From: Planctomycetota bacterium
GTDB taxonomy: Bacteria; Planctomycetota; Planctomycetia; Pirellulales; UBA1268
DNA length: 41,772 nucleotides
Direction: 5' to 3'
Assembly: GCA_029978905.1 (NCBI GenBank)
Contig: JAPOIM010000039.1
Coordinates: 1-41,772 of the forward strand
Shown here: piece by piece, positions 6,360 through 14,810 of the stretch
Layout: the number at the start of each line of letters is the position of its first letter
How positions within the stretch are numbered: position 1 is the first letter of the stretch
Notes under the pieces: model-generated
The model's database searches: none
Seen by the model: only the letters and a program-made list of their open reading frames with translations
Told to the model about the DNA's origin: nothing
Program-made: the position numbers and the translations under genes

Positions 6360-7822
6360 AGATTCAGGACTTTCTCGAGCATCACGGGATCGCAGGGAAC
6401 CCTTTTGCAGAGGAGGAGGCGCAGAACGACGCCGTCTTCAAGCGGAGTTGCTTGGAGTCGACCTTTCATCCCGCCTGGGACAAGATCTTCGGTGATGCCT
6501 CGGAGCCGAGCACGTCGATCGTCTTTGGTGAAAAGGGGGCTGGCAAAACAGCCCTCAAACTCCAGATGCTGCGGCAGTACGAGGCGCACGCCGCGTCGGG
6601 GCGCGAGCCAGCGACGTTTGTCGTCCTCTACGATGATTTCAATCCGTTCCTCGATCGGTTTGTCAGTCGTGTTGGGCCGGCTCGGCCAGTGGAGCGCGTG
6701 CTCTCTCAGTGGAAACTCTGGGACCACATGGACTCGATCCTGTCGTTGGCGGTGACGCAGCTGGTGGATTGCTTGCTGCAGATGCCATCGCGGGACGTCC
6801 CCTCGCTCACCTCGGCACAGGCAAGGGATCTGGCGGTGCTGGCGGCGTGCTACGACCACTCGACGGCCGAGCCGTTTCCAAAGCGGTGGCGGCAACTGCG
6901 ACAGCGGATCGGGTACCGCAGGCCGTCGGCGCTATGGCCGTTTTCTCTCGGCATGCTGGCAACGCTGGTGATGGCTGCCTCACTCATTGCCGGTGGCCTA
7001 CGCGGTTCCCTTGAGTGGACGTCGCTCTGGTGGCCGTGGGTGCTGCTGGCTGGGGCGTGGTTGCCGTGGGGGTGGCGGCAGCTGCGGTCGCTGTGGCGGG
7101 CCGTACGGATCGTGCGGAGCATGCGCACCGCCAACCGCACCGTTGGCCAACTCCGCAAGGCCCTCGCACGATTTCCCGAAGTCGACCTCGCGGGTCAGCC
7201 GCTGCCGCAACTGCCCCGCAGTGACGACCGCTACGAACTGTTTGCCAAGTTGCAGTCAGTGCTCAAGGCGTGTGGCTTCGGCGGCATGGTGGTGATTGTG
7301 GACCGGCTCGACGAGCCGCATGTGATCAACGGCTCGGCTGAGCGGATGCGGCAGGTGATTTGGCCCATCCTCGACAATAAGTTCCTCAAGTCTCCTGGGC
7401 TCGGTTTCAAACTGCTCCTCCCCGTGGAGCTGTATCGCTTTATCGAGCGCGAGGACGAGGCATTCAATCAGCGGGCTCGGCTCGACAAGCAGAACCTTGT
7501 GCCTTCGCTCGAGTGGTCGGGCGAAACGCTCTACGACATCGCCAGCATGCGTGTGAAGGCAGCGAGCGTTGGCGATCCACCAGCGACGCTCGCGGCTTTT
7601 TTTGATGCCTCTGTCGACAAACGCCGGCTTTTGGATGGCCTCCGCAGCGTGCGTGTGCCGAGGCAGCTGTTTAAATTTCTCTACCGGCTGTTGGTGTCGC
7701 ACTGCCACGCCCACACGTCGGAGCAGCCCGTGTACACCATTCCCATCGAGCGGTTCGATGCGGTGCTCGCGGTCTACTGCCGAGATCAAGACGCCTTCGA
7801 TCGCGGTCTCGCACCGCGGTAG
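6356..7822 (+). CDS. P-loop ATPase with two membrane segments
   Basis: A 488-residue protein. The N-terminus GIAGNPFAEEEA recalls the NPF opening of ExeA/TniB-type ATPases. Walker A is GEKGAGKT (58-65). Two hydrophobic segments at about 193-213 and 223-240 interrupt the NTPase, followed by a basic stretch (RSLWRAVRIVRSMR). A Walker B-like strand is MVVIVDRLDEP (311-321), then a strand-helix series LGFKLLLPVELYRFI and a C-terminal helical region. The membrane insertion within the P-loop domain recalls KAP-type NTPases, but the assignment is uncertain. It is coupled to the secreted protein upstream and followed 8 nt later by the ApbE gene, so the three probably form one transcript. Confidence 0.7.
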   Translation: MKIQDFLEHHGIAGNPFAEEEAQNDAVFKRSCLESTFHPAWDKIFGDASEPSTSIVFGEKGAGKTALKLQMLRQYEAHAASGREPATFVVLYDDFNPFLDRFVSRVGPARPVERVLSQWKLWDHMDSILSLAVTQLVDCLLQMPSRDVPSLTSAQARDLAVLAACYDHSTAEPFPKRWRQLRQRIGYRRPSALWPFSLGMLATLVMAASLIAGGLRGSLEWTSLWWPWVLLAGAWLPWGWRQLRSLWRAVRIVRSMRTANRTVGQLRKALARFPEVDLAGQPLPQLPRSDDRYELFAKLQSVLKACGFGGMVVIVDRLDEPHVINGSAERMRQVIWPILDNKFLKSPGLGFKLLLPVELYRFIEREDEAFNQRARLDKQNLVPSLEWSGETLYDIASMRVKAASVGDPPATLAAFFDASVDKRRLLDGLRSVRVPRQLFKFLYRLLVSHCHAHTSEQPVYTIPIERFDAVLAVYCRDQDAFDRGLAPR

Positions 7823-7830
7823 TTCCGGGC

Positions 7831-8874
7831 ATGGCGATGGCTGCAGACGAGATCCACGAACTGCGTGTGGCCCGCCGGGCCATGGCCTGCCTGTTTGAGG
7901 TGATCTTCAACGTTGGAGATTACCGCGAGGCGACGGAATGGGCGGTGGAGGCTCTCGATCTCGTCGAGCAGTTGGAGGCTCGGCTCACGGTGTATCGCGA
8001 GTCGAGTGAGTTAATTCGGCTGAATAAGGCGGCGGGGTTGGGGCCGACGAGGGTGGCACCCGACGTCATGCGGTTGCTCGTCCGCGCACGGCAACTGCAC
8101 GAGGCTACGCAGGCAGCTGTCGATGTGGCTGCCGGCCGGCTGGTGCGTGCCTGGGGGTTCCTTGCGAGACATGGCCGCACGCCTTCGGAGGAGGTGCTTG
8201 CCGAAGCCCGAGCCCACAGTGGCATGCATCTGGTTGACCTCGATGAGCCTGGGTCGACCGTCGCGTTTCTTCGCCGCGGCTTGGAACTCAACCTCGGTTC
8301 GATCGGCAAGGGCTGGGCCATCGACCGCGCCGTGGACCTGCTGGTGCGGCGCGGAGTGTCGCATGCCTGTGTGCATGGAGGGCATTCGAGCGTGCGCACG
8401 ATCGGCCACCGCCGCATGAGCGACGGCTCCCAGCGTGGGTGGCCAATCGGGTTGCGGCATCCTCTGCGGCCCAACCGCCGCCTCGCCACGTTGCATCTGC
8501 GCGACAAAGCCTTGGGGACCAGTGGGTCTGGCACGCAGTTTTTTGTGGAAAACGGACGGAAGCTCGGACACATCCTCGACCCCAGGACAGGCAGGCCTGC
8601 GGAAGGCGTGTTGTCGGCAACCGTGGTGGCAAACTCGGCGGCTGATGCGGACGCGCTCGCCACGGCCCTCTACGTGCTTGGGGAAGAGGGCCTCCCGCTG
8701 CTGGCGGCAGACCCCGAGGTCGGAGGCATTCTCGTGCTGCCGCCAGACGCTCGCGGTGGCCTGCGGGTGGTGCGATTTCATCTCGACGAATCGGTCTGTG
8801 AACTCACGCCCGACGCGAGTCTCGACGTGGTCAACTGGGCGGAGCCCGATCCGCCCGTGGCCACAGCAGGCTGA
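7831..8874 (+). CDS. ApbE-family FAD:protein FMN transferase
   Basis: A 347-residue member of the ApbE family, which attaches FMN to Thr or Ser of redox proteins. Seen: N-terminal MACLFEVIF, the ARLTVYRESSELIRLNKAAG segment, GLELNLGSIGKGWAID (nucleotide-binding region), VHGGHSSVRTIG, ALGTSGSGTQFF, HILDPRTGRPAEGV and the C-terminal SADADALATALYVLG helix, which in the family carries metal-binding Asp and Thr. Unlike the typical secreted ApbE there is no signal peptide or lipobox, so it should act in the cytoplasm. No Rnf, Nqr or NosR flavoprotein acceptor lies in the window, so its substrate is unknown. It begins 8 nt after the ATPase stop; the ATG at 7837 is an alternative start. Confidence 0.88.
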   Translation: MAMAADEIHELRVARRAMACLFEVIFNVGDYREATEWAVEALDLVEQLEARLTVYRESSELIRLNKAAGLGPTRVAPDVMRLLVRARQLHEATQAAVDVAAGRLVRAWGFLARHGRTPSEEVLAEARAHSGMHLVDLDEPGSTVAFLRRGLELNLGSIGKGWAIDRAVDLLVRRGVSHACVHGGHSSVRTIGHRRMSDGSQRGWPIGLRHPLRPNRRLATLHLRDKALGTSGSGTQFFVENGRKLGHILDPRTGRPAEGVLSATVVANSAADADALATALYVLGEEGLPLLAADPEVGGILVLPPDARGGLRVVRFHLDESVCELTPDASLDVVNWAEPDPPVATAG

Positions 8875-9006
8875 ATCAAAAACCTGGCGAACAGCCGGTT
8901 TCCCCGCGAATCGCGGTTCTGGACTGCTCCCTGCCGGCTGCTGCGTTACACTGTCGCCGGTGGCCTCTTTGACCGTAATTGACCCCGCGTCCCTACGTCT
9001 ACCGAC

Positions 9007-9783
9007 ATGATCGAGTGGTTCGAGCGGGGTTCGTACCTCGGCATCGTGCTTTTTCTGACCCTCACCGGGATCGGTCTACCCGTTCCGGAAGAGGTGCCGA
9101 TCATCGCGGCCGGGGTGGCCAGTCGCACGGAAGCGTTGCACTGGTACTACGCACTGCCTGCCTGCTTGCTGGGGGCGCTTCTCGGCGACAGCTTGATGTA
9201 TTCCATCGGCTACTTTTTCGGGGAGAAGGTGCTCAAAGAGCATCCCGTCTGGTCTGGTTTTCTCACCCCGGAACGCGAGCAAAAGATTGAGAGCTTGATC
9301 AAGCAGCACGGCATCAAAGCCTTCTTTCTGGCCCGCTTTCTTGTCGGTTTGCGAAGCCCGTTCTATCTCACTGCCGGCATTCTTCGCGTGCCCTACAAGT
9401 GGTTCCTGCTCTCCGATTTCATCTGTGCGAGCATCGTGATCACCTTCTTTTTCGGCCTCTCCTACGCCTTTGGCGCTCGCATCGGGGCTTTTATTCAGTC
9501 CGCAGAACGAGGGCTCACCATCGGCGTGGTGTCGCTGACGGTGCTGGCTGTCGTTGGCTTTCTCTGGTTTCGGCGTCGGCGCATGAAACTGCTCGATCAG
9601 AATCCGGAGCGGCTCTTCGGCAATCGGGAACTGATTTTCGGTCCGGCGTCAGGCGCGGTGAACGACCAGGGGGCTGACGCGGGGCAGGACGATCCCGCTG
9701 AGGATGCCGAGGCAGGCACGGACGCCTCACTGACTGGGGCGGCAGCGCTCGCAGAAAGTCCGCAGCGCGAGTGCGATGTCTGA
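9007..9783 (+). CDS. DedA family membrane protein
   Basis: A 258-residue inner-membrane protein of the DedA/SNARE-associated (VTT) family. It shows the diagnostic GIGLPVPEEVPIIAAGV near the N-terminus, GALLGDSLMYSIGYFFGEKVL, and FFLARFLVGLRSPFYLTAGILRVPYKWFLLSD, corresponding to the family FxxRFxPGxR motif with Val in place of Pro. A final membrane helix at about residues 170-187 is followed by a polar Asp/Ala-rich tail of about 55 residues that looks disordered. Family members move or flip lipids, including undecaprenyl phosphate recycling in some bacteria; the substrate here is not known. A TACACT hexamer at 8947-8952 lies 54 nt before the ATG and may be its -10 box. Confidence 0.88.
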   Translation: MIEWFERGSYLGIVLFLTLTGIGLPVPEEVPIIAAGVASRTEALHWYYALPACLLGALLGDSLMYSIGYFFGEKVLKEHPVWSGFLTPEREQKIESLIKQHGIKAFFLARFLVGLRSPFYLTAGILRVPYKWFLLSDFICASIVITFFFGLSYAFGARIGAFIQSAERGLTIGVVSLTVLAVVGFLWFRRRRMKLLDQNPERLFGNRELIFGPASGAVNDQGADAGQDDPAEDAEAGTDASLTGAAALAESPQRECDV

Positions 9784-9906
9784 CCGTCTGTGACGAAAAG
9801 GCGGGTTGTACGGTCGGGCGATCGTCGTGAGTGGGCGATGTCGCCTGCGAAGACTTTGCGGACCGGGTAAACACGGCGTACTTATTGCTGCACCTCTCGC
9901 AGCACT

Positions 9907-11349
9907 ATGCCTCACGCCTCTCCTCCAACATCGACGCCTTGCTCGCCGGCCGCCGCCATGGCACCCGACGCGGTGCACGAAGGGCGGCTGCTGATCGTCG
10001 ACGATGATCGCCGCATGGCCTCGCACACGGCGCAGTGGTTGTGTCGGCAGGGCTATCACGCGAGTGCCGCGGCGACGGCAACCGAGGCTCTCGCGGCCTT
10101 GGCGAGAGAAACGTTTGATGTTTGTTTGCTCGACGCGGCCCTCCCGGACTTCGGCACACAGGCGGTGGAGCGGGCGGTTCGCAACCAGGCGACCCGGCCG
10201 GCGATTGTGTCACTCGCCCCCCAGGCCGACTGCCCAAACCATTCGACGGTGAGTGACGCGAGGCTGACGTGGCCTGCGGCCGATCACGCCCTCCTGCAGG
10301 CGGTGGCGACGGCTCGGCAGAGGCGACGGTTGGTGAAGCTGCCTACCCACCGCGTTACAGACGTGCCGATGGTCGGTGAGCACGACAGCATCCGTCGCGT
10401 TCTCGAGGTGGTGGAACGCATCGCCCACACCTCGGCCACGATCCTCATCACGGGTGAAACCGGTACGGGCAAGTCGCGGCTCGCTCGAGCGATCCACGAG
10501 ATTGGTCGCGAGGCCGGAGGGCCATCCGGGCGGTTCGTGGAGGTGGCCTGCGGTGCGGTGCACGAAAGCCTGCTCGAGAGCGAACTCTTCGGGCACGTGG
10601 CCGGCGCTTTCACGGGAGCATTGCGAGATCGTGAAGGCCGGTTTCTCGCCGCCGACGGTGGCACGATCTTTCTTGACGAGATCGCCACGGCCTCCCCAGC
10701 GATGCAAGTCAAACTGCTGCGCGTGCTTCAGGAGCAGGCCTTCGAGCCGGTGGGTGGGACCGAAACGTGTGAGGTGCAAGCCCGCGCGATCCTCGCCACT
10801 CACGAGGATCTGGCCACCCTGGTCGCGGAGGGCCGCTTTCGCGAGGACCTCTTCTGGCGGATCAACGTGGTGGCGATCGAGATGCCGCCGCTGCGAAACC
10901 GAGGACACGACATCGTGCTGCTCGCGAGACACTTTCTGCGGGATGCGGAAGTGTTGGCCGGTCGAAGGGTGGCGGGTTTTTCAGATGATGCCTGTGAGGC
11001 CCTGCTCGCACATCGCTGGCCCGGTAACGTGCGTGAACTTGAGCATGCGGTCCGGCGAGCAGTCCTGCTGGGACGCGGGGATCGAATCGAGCGGCACGAT
11101 CTCCCGGAGGCGGTGCAGGGAGCTGGGCCTCGGCATTCCGATGCCGATGCCGACGACGGCCCGTCGCTCAAACACTCCTTGGCAGTGCCGGAGCGACAGC
11201 TCATTCTCGAGGCACTCGCCCGGCATGGCTGGTGTCGCCACGCGGCGGCGCGGGAGCTCGGCATCAACCGCACGTCGCTCTACAAAAAGTTCAAGCGACT
11301 GGGCATTGATGTGGCCTCGCTCAAGCCAGCGCGGTCGTGCACACGTTGA
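9907..11349 (+). CDS. Sigma-54-dependent NtrC-type response regulator with degenerate receiver
   Basis: 480 residues in three domains. The receiver (about 27-135) has the acidic VDDD pocket and candidate phospho-Asp in CLLDAALPD, but the conserved Lys of the TKP motif is replaced by Trp (LTWPAADHALL). The AAA+ domain (about 155-390) has Walker A GETGTGKS, the sigma-54 contact loop GAFTGA, Walker B GGTIFLDEI and the RNVRELEHAVRR-type sensor II region (here GNVRELEHAVRR). A Fis-type helix-turn-helix ends the protein (HAAARELGINRTSLYKKFKRLG). It should activate sigma-54 promoters. No histidine kinase is adjacent, and the missing Lys suggests non-standard or absent phosphorelay control. No strong ribosome site distinguishes the ATG at 9907 from that at 9958. 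Confidence 0.9.
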   Translation: MPHASPPTSTPCSPAAAMAPDAVHEGRLLIVDDDRRMASHTAQWLCRQGYHASAAATATEALAALARETFDVCLLDAALPDFGTQAVERAVRNQATRPAIVSLAPQADCPNHSTVSDARLTWPAADHALLQAVATARQRRRLVKLPTHRVTDVPMVGEHDSIRRVLEVVERIAHTSATILITGETGTGKSRLARAIHEIGREAGGPSGRFVEVACGAVHESLLESELFGHVAGAFTGALRDREGRFLAADGGTIFLDEIATASPAMQVKLLRVLQEQAFEPVGGTETCEVQARAILATHEDLATLVAEGRFREDLFWRINVVAIEMPPLRNRGHDIVLLARHFLRDAEVLAGRRVAGFSDDACEALLAHRWPGNVRELEHAVRRAVLLGRGDRIERHDLPEAVQGAGPRHSDADADDGPSLKHSLAVPERQLILEALARHGWCRHAAARELGINRTSLYKKFKRLGIDVASLKPARSCTR

Positions 11350-11359
11350 GCCCGTGCGA

Positions 11360-12202
11360 TCACCCGCCGGCGAAGAGCATGGCGGTCAGCGCACCGGCCA
11401 GCAGCACGCGGTAGATGACAAAGGGCCAGAGGGTGTGGCGAGTGAGCATCGCGAGCAGCCAACGGATCGACGCATAGCCCACCACCATTGCCGTGAGCGT
11501 GCCAATCGCGATCGCCGCGGCGTCGTCGCGGGTGCCAAAAATGGCTTCCCGTTGCTGCCACGCCTCGAGCATCGCTGCGGCCGAGATCGCCGGCAGCGAG
11601 AGCAGAAAAGAAAAGCGGGCTGCGGTGGCCCGGTCGAGGCCGCTGAAGACCCCCGAGACGATCGTCACGCCAGAGCGTGAGGTCCCCGGAACCAAGGCCA
11701 AGACCTGGGCAAATCCCATCGTGATGCCGTCGCGAAACGTGACTGCTTCCACGCCATCGCGGCCCGTCTCCCCACGTTGAGCCCGACGCCGCGTGACCCA
11801 CTCGGCTGCGCCCATTGCCACCGCAACGACCACCATCATCACCGCCACAAGCTCAATCTGCCGGGCTTCTCCCCGCACGAGATCGCGGGCGAGGAATCCC
11901 ACCACCACAATCGGAATCGTGCCGAAGACGACCAGCCAGGCGACCCGCGAGTGTGGGGTGGAGAACGGCCGCCGGGTCACGACGCCCTGTACGAACCCCT
12001 GAATGAGCGCCATGACATCACGTCGCAGGGCCACAAACACAGCCAGGAGCGTGCCGGTCTGGATCACGGCAGAGAATGCCGCCCCAGGATCGCTCCAGCC
12101 AAAAATCCAGGGGACAATCAGGAGGTGGGCCGTGCTGGAGATGGGGAGAAACTCCGTGAGGCCCTGGACGATGCCGAGAACGACCGCCTGGAAGAGTGAC
12201 AT
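11360..12202 (-). CDS. uppP: Undecaprenyl-diphosphatase UppP (BacA)
   Basis: A 280-residue multi-spanning membrane enzyme that dephosphorylates undecaprenyl diphosphate to recycle the lipid carrier for peptidoglycan and surface glycans. Both family signatures are present: GIVQGLTEFLPISSTAH at the N-terminus (catalytic Glu and Ser) and LALVPGTSRSGVTI in the centre, with Arg and His/Ser in the active site. Length matches the family (about 265-285). It converges on the sigma-54 activator with only 10 bp between stops. No Shine-Dalgarno is visible before the ATG, but the MSLFQAVVLGIVQG start fits the family exactly. Confidence 0.95.
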   Translation of the reverse strand: MSLFQAVVLGIVQGLTEFLPISSTAHLLIVPWIFGWSDPGAAFSAVIQTGTLLAVFVALRRDVMALIQGFVQGVVTRRPFSTPHSRVAWLVVFGTIPIVVVGFLARDLVRGEARQIELVAVMMVVVAVAMGAAEWVTRRRAQRGETGRDGVEAVTFRDGITMGFAQVLALVPGTSRSGVTIVSGVFSGLDRATAARFSFLLSLPAISAAAMLEAWQQREAIFGTRDDAAAIAIGTLTAMVVGYASIRWLLAMLTRHTLWPFVIYRVLLAGALTAMLFAGG

Positions 12203-12391
12203 GGCGAGGCAGTTGCAGAAGGATGGGATCGGTCACGGTCGTCCCTGGCCTGGGGCGGGCCTGGGGCGGCGGGCACACGTTGCCGCCGGGGAGGCGGGCT
12301 CCCCCAGGAAGAGGTTGTAGCGTATGGCCGGGCTCATCCTGGAGGCGAAACCCGCAGGAAAAGGCTTCTGAGGCCGCCTGGAAAGGCACCC

Positions 12392-12420
12392 TTCCGCAAG
12401 CTCGCAGCGTTGTTCATACT
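12392..12420 (+). promoter_or_regulatory. Putative promoter of the epimerase-like gene
   Basis: TTCCGC, 17-nt spacer, CATACT (12415-12420), ending 36 nt before the ATG at 12457. The -35 is weak. Confidence 0.3.
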
Positions 12421-12456
12421 GTGCGGCTCGAAACAGACAGTTCCCGGGAGTTCTCA

Positions 12457-13413
12457 ATGTTCCGCAACCTCAGCACCGTCGGCCTTCCTCTTTCTGGGCG
12501 TCCGAGCGAACTGATCGAGATGGCACTCTCGTTCGGCTTCGACTCGATGGATCTCGACCTGATCGATTTTCAGCAGCAGGCCAAGGTGTATGGCGTCGAG
12601 CATGCCCGACGACTGATGGTCAGTGCCCGCTTGAAGGTCGGCGTGTTCACGCTGCCGGTCAGCCTCGGCGGTGACGACGAGACATTTGCGAAAGACCTCG
12701 CCGCCCTGGCGGATCGTCTCGATCTGGCCCAGCAGGCTGAAGCCACCCGGGCGGTGGTCACGGTCGAGGCGGCAAGTGACGAGCACTCGTTCAAGGACAA
12801 CTTCGAGCGGTACCGGACGCGTCTGCAGTCGGTTGGCGAGCTGCTTGAGCCGCGTGGCATTGTGCTCGGCCTGGCGATCAATCCAGATCCGGCTGAGCGG
12901 GATGCCAAGGCGCACCGCTTCCTGCACACGTTGGAAGGGTTGCTCGGCCTCGTGGCGGTGTCGCACCCACAGGTTGGTGTGGTCGTCGATCCCTTTGCGA
13001 TGTACGCCGCGGGCGAGTCGGTTTCGATGATCCGCGACATTCCGGAGGGCAAGATCGTGGAGGTCCGCCTCTCCGATGCTCCCGTAGGCGTTCCTGCTGG
13101 TGAACTCACGAAAGCCCAGCGGTTGCTGCCGGGTGAGACGGGCACCATCGACATGGTGGAGGTCATCAAGGCGGCGGAAGCCGCGAAGTTTGATGGCTGC
13201 GTGACGCCTTGGGCTGCTCGAGCCACGATCAGCGGTCGCGGCCGCGAGCGGATTGTGCGGCTTGCTGGCGACCGTCTGATCCGTGCGTGGAAAGACGCGG
13301 GGCTCCCCGAAGAACCTCGCTGGTTTGTGCCCGTGGCGCAGGACGACAGCGATGCAGAGGAAGCCGCTGCTGCAGCTGCCGCACCTGCCAGTGCGGAAGG
13401 CAGCGACGAGTAG
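12457..13413 (+). CDS. TIM-barrel sugar isomerase/epimerase-like protein
   Basis: A 318-residue protein of the xylose isomerase-like/AP endonuclease-2 TIM-barrel superfamily. Seen: NLSTVGLPLSGRPSELIEMALSFGFDSMDLDL (first strand and helix), AEATRAVVTVEAAS, GIVLGLAINPDP, HPQVGVVVDPFAMYAAG, GKIVEVRLSDAPVG and GCVTPWA near the end. Active members bind a divalent metal through Glu-Asp-His-Glu. Here the usual HxxD strand reads VRLSD and the terminal Glu strand reads CVTPWA, so some ligands look lost and catalysis is doubtful. The tail is Ala/Glu-rich. The ATG at 12457 has GGGAG 7 nt upstream; the longer open frame upstream is spurious. Confidence 0.75.
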   Translation: MFRNLSTVGLPLSGRPSELIEMALSFGFDSMDLDLIDFQQQAKVYGVEHARRLMVSARLKVGVFTLPVSLGGDDETFAKDLAALADRLDLAQQAEATRAVVTVEAASDEHSFKDNFERYRTRLQSVGELLEPRGIVLGLAINPDPAERDAKAHRFLHTLEGLLGLVAVSHPQVGVVVDPFAMYAAGESVSMIRDIPEGKIVEVRLSDAPVGVPAGELTKAQRLLPGETGTIDMVEVIKAAEAAKFDGCVTPWAARATISGRGRERIVRLAGDRLIRAWKDAGLPEEPRWFVPVAQDDSDAEEAAAAAAAPASAEGSDE

Positions 13414-13493
13414 TCCGGGCGACAGCTGTTGTGGCGTGGCGTCCGTGCGGGCAGGTGTGCAGACGCCCGCCCTCCCTTCGGGAGCGTGGTTCG

Positions 13494-14477
13494 TCACGCG
13501 CCCTCGCGGATGTACTGCACGTGTGGCTTGCCGCCCCCTCCCACTGCGGAGCCCGTGACAAACTCCGACACGTACCGCAGCGGCTTGGTTGGCCGATCCG
13601 GGTCGCGGAAGTTGTCCCCCTTTTGCAGGATGGGCAGCTGATCTGGCATCGATCCGAAGGCGCGTGCCCCGGCGGCTTGGCAGGGATACCAGGCCCCGCT
13701 GCCTTCGCCGTCAACCAGGTAAAACTCGGGGTAGCAGTGTCCCTCCACCCACACGGTACGGGCGGGAACGCCCTGGGAGCGGCAGGCGGCGATGAACAGA
13801 CAAGTGAGTTCCTCGCAGTCGCCTTCGCCATCGTCGAGGGCTCTGGCCGCGCCCCGGAGTTCTCCCTCGCGGTAGGTGACGGCCTCGCGAACGGCGTCGT
13901 AGAGCGACTCCACCAGGGCCCAGCCTTCCTGTTCGCCCGCGGCGTCGCGGGCAAACTTCACGATGCGGCTGTGCCGCGACTCGATGTAGGGGCTTGGCTG
14001 GAGAAAGATCCGCAGGTCTTTGTCGACCCGCTTTGGCACGACCAGCGAGGTGGGGTCGACTGGCGGCAGGATCGCCGCCCGGTCGAGTTCGTAGGTGACC
14101 ACGGCCCGCGCCTCCTCGCCCGCTTCCAGCAAGGGGATCGAGATCAGCATCTGCTTCACCCCGTCGGCGAGCATGCGGTACCGCGTTGAGCGGACCGACG
14201 GCGAAAAATCTTCCGAAACTACGCGAACTTCCTGTTCTGGCCAGTCTGCGGGGACGGGGGTGGTGGCATAAATCCCGCGGCAGGGCCCGCCAACCGCCGT
14301 CACCACGACTCCCACGCGGTACCGTTGCACGCGGCGATCGCCGAGGGTGGTCCTTGTGGGGCCGGGGCCCGCGGCTTCGAGGAACTGGGCCCTGGCCCGG
14401 TTTCCATTGCCGCAGACCACGCAGCCGCACGCGATGGCGAGGAGAGACAGGGAAATCGCGCGTCGTTGCTCGCGCAT
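13494..14477 (-). CDS. Secreted transglutaminase-like protein
   Basis: A 327-residue protein. A signal peptide is likely (SLSLLAIACGCVVCG, cleaved near ARA), though the internal Cys could allow lipid attachment. A beta-rich N-terminal half (residues 50-140, with RYRVGVVVTAVGGPC and RAVVTYELDR) precedes a transglutaminase core: GEGDCEELTCLFIAACRSQGVPAR with Cys221, VWVEGHCYPEFYLVD with His247 and Asp256. These match the Cys-His-Asp triad of the transglut_core superfamily, which includes proteases and amidases as well as cross-linkers. A near-perfect TTAGGAGGAAC ribosome site fixes the start. It faces the epimerase-like gene convergently (80 bp apart) and diverges from rpsA. Confidence 0.85.
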   Translation of the reverse strand: MREQRRAISLSLLAIACGCVVCGNGNRARAQFLEAAGPGPTRTTLGDRRVQRYRVGVVVTAVGGPCRGIYATTPVPADWPEQEVRVVSEDFSPSVRSTRYRMLADGVKQMLISIPLLEAGEEARAVVTYELDRAAILPPVDPTSLVVPKRVDKDLRIFLQPSPYIESRHSRIVKFARDAAGEQEGWALVESLYDAVREAVTYREGELRGAARALDDGEGDCEELTCLFIAACRSQGVPARTVWVEGHCYPEFYLVDGEGSGAWYPCQAAGARAFGSMPDQLPILQKGDNFRDPDRPTKPLRYVSEFVTGSAVGGGGKPHVQYIREGA

Positions 14478-14810
14478 GGGTGTTCCTCCTAAGGGCGGGG
14501 GCTTGGGGGGGAAACGGTCCGGTGCTCTCTCAAATGCATCGGCCAGGGAGGGGGGCTCGTTTGACGTAAGACGTGCGGCTTCCGGCTGGGAAAGCCGCGT
14601 GGCCGCCGCGAAAGAATGCTCGATTGTTCCCGCTTTCCGCGGTTGTTAGACTCCGGGCCATACGTTGGGAGGCCGGTTGGACCGGCCAAGTTCTGCTTTT
14701 CGCCGGGCCGAAGTGGGCTCCGTGCATTGCCGGGCGTTGCTGTGGTTTTCTTCCGGAAAGCCAGCCCGACGAGGGTTCACCTACTCCTACCCCCTCTGTT
14801 AGATCCCCTC
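14478..14810. other. Divergent regulatory region between transglutaminase and rpsA genes
   Basis: It holds no gene. Seen are a 7-bp hairpin (14575-14581 with 14592-14598), the candidate rpsA promoter (14624-14652), a 7-bp perfect hairpin in the rpsA leader (14671-14677 with 14681-14687) and a C/T-rich run just before the rpsA start. Confidence 0.5.
14624..14652 (+). promoter_or_regulatory. Putative rpsA promoter
   Basis: TTGTTC, 17-nt spacer, TAGACT (14647-14652). It predicts a leader of about 150 nt. The -10 hexamer is the same as at 5647 and 26974. Confidence 0.45.

Noticed and set aside
9856-9884. TTGCGG-17-TACTTA as promoter of the sigma-54 activator
   Set aside because: Only the spacing is good; neither hexamer is close to a known consensus.
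13447-13484. Short hairpins (6 bp and 5 bp) between the convergent epimerase-like and transglutaminase genes
   Set aside because: Too short and without a T-run to be called a terminator with any confidence.
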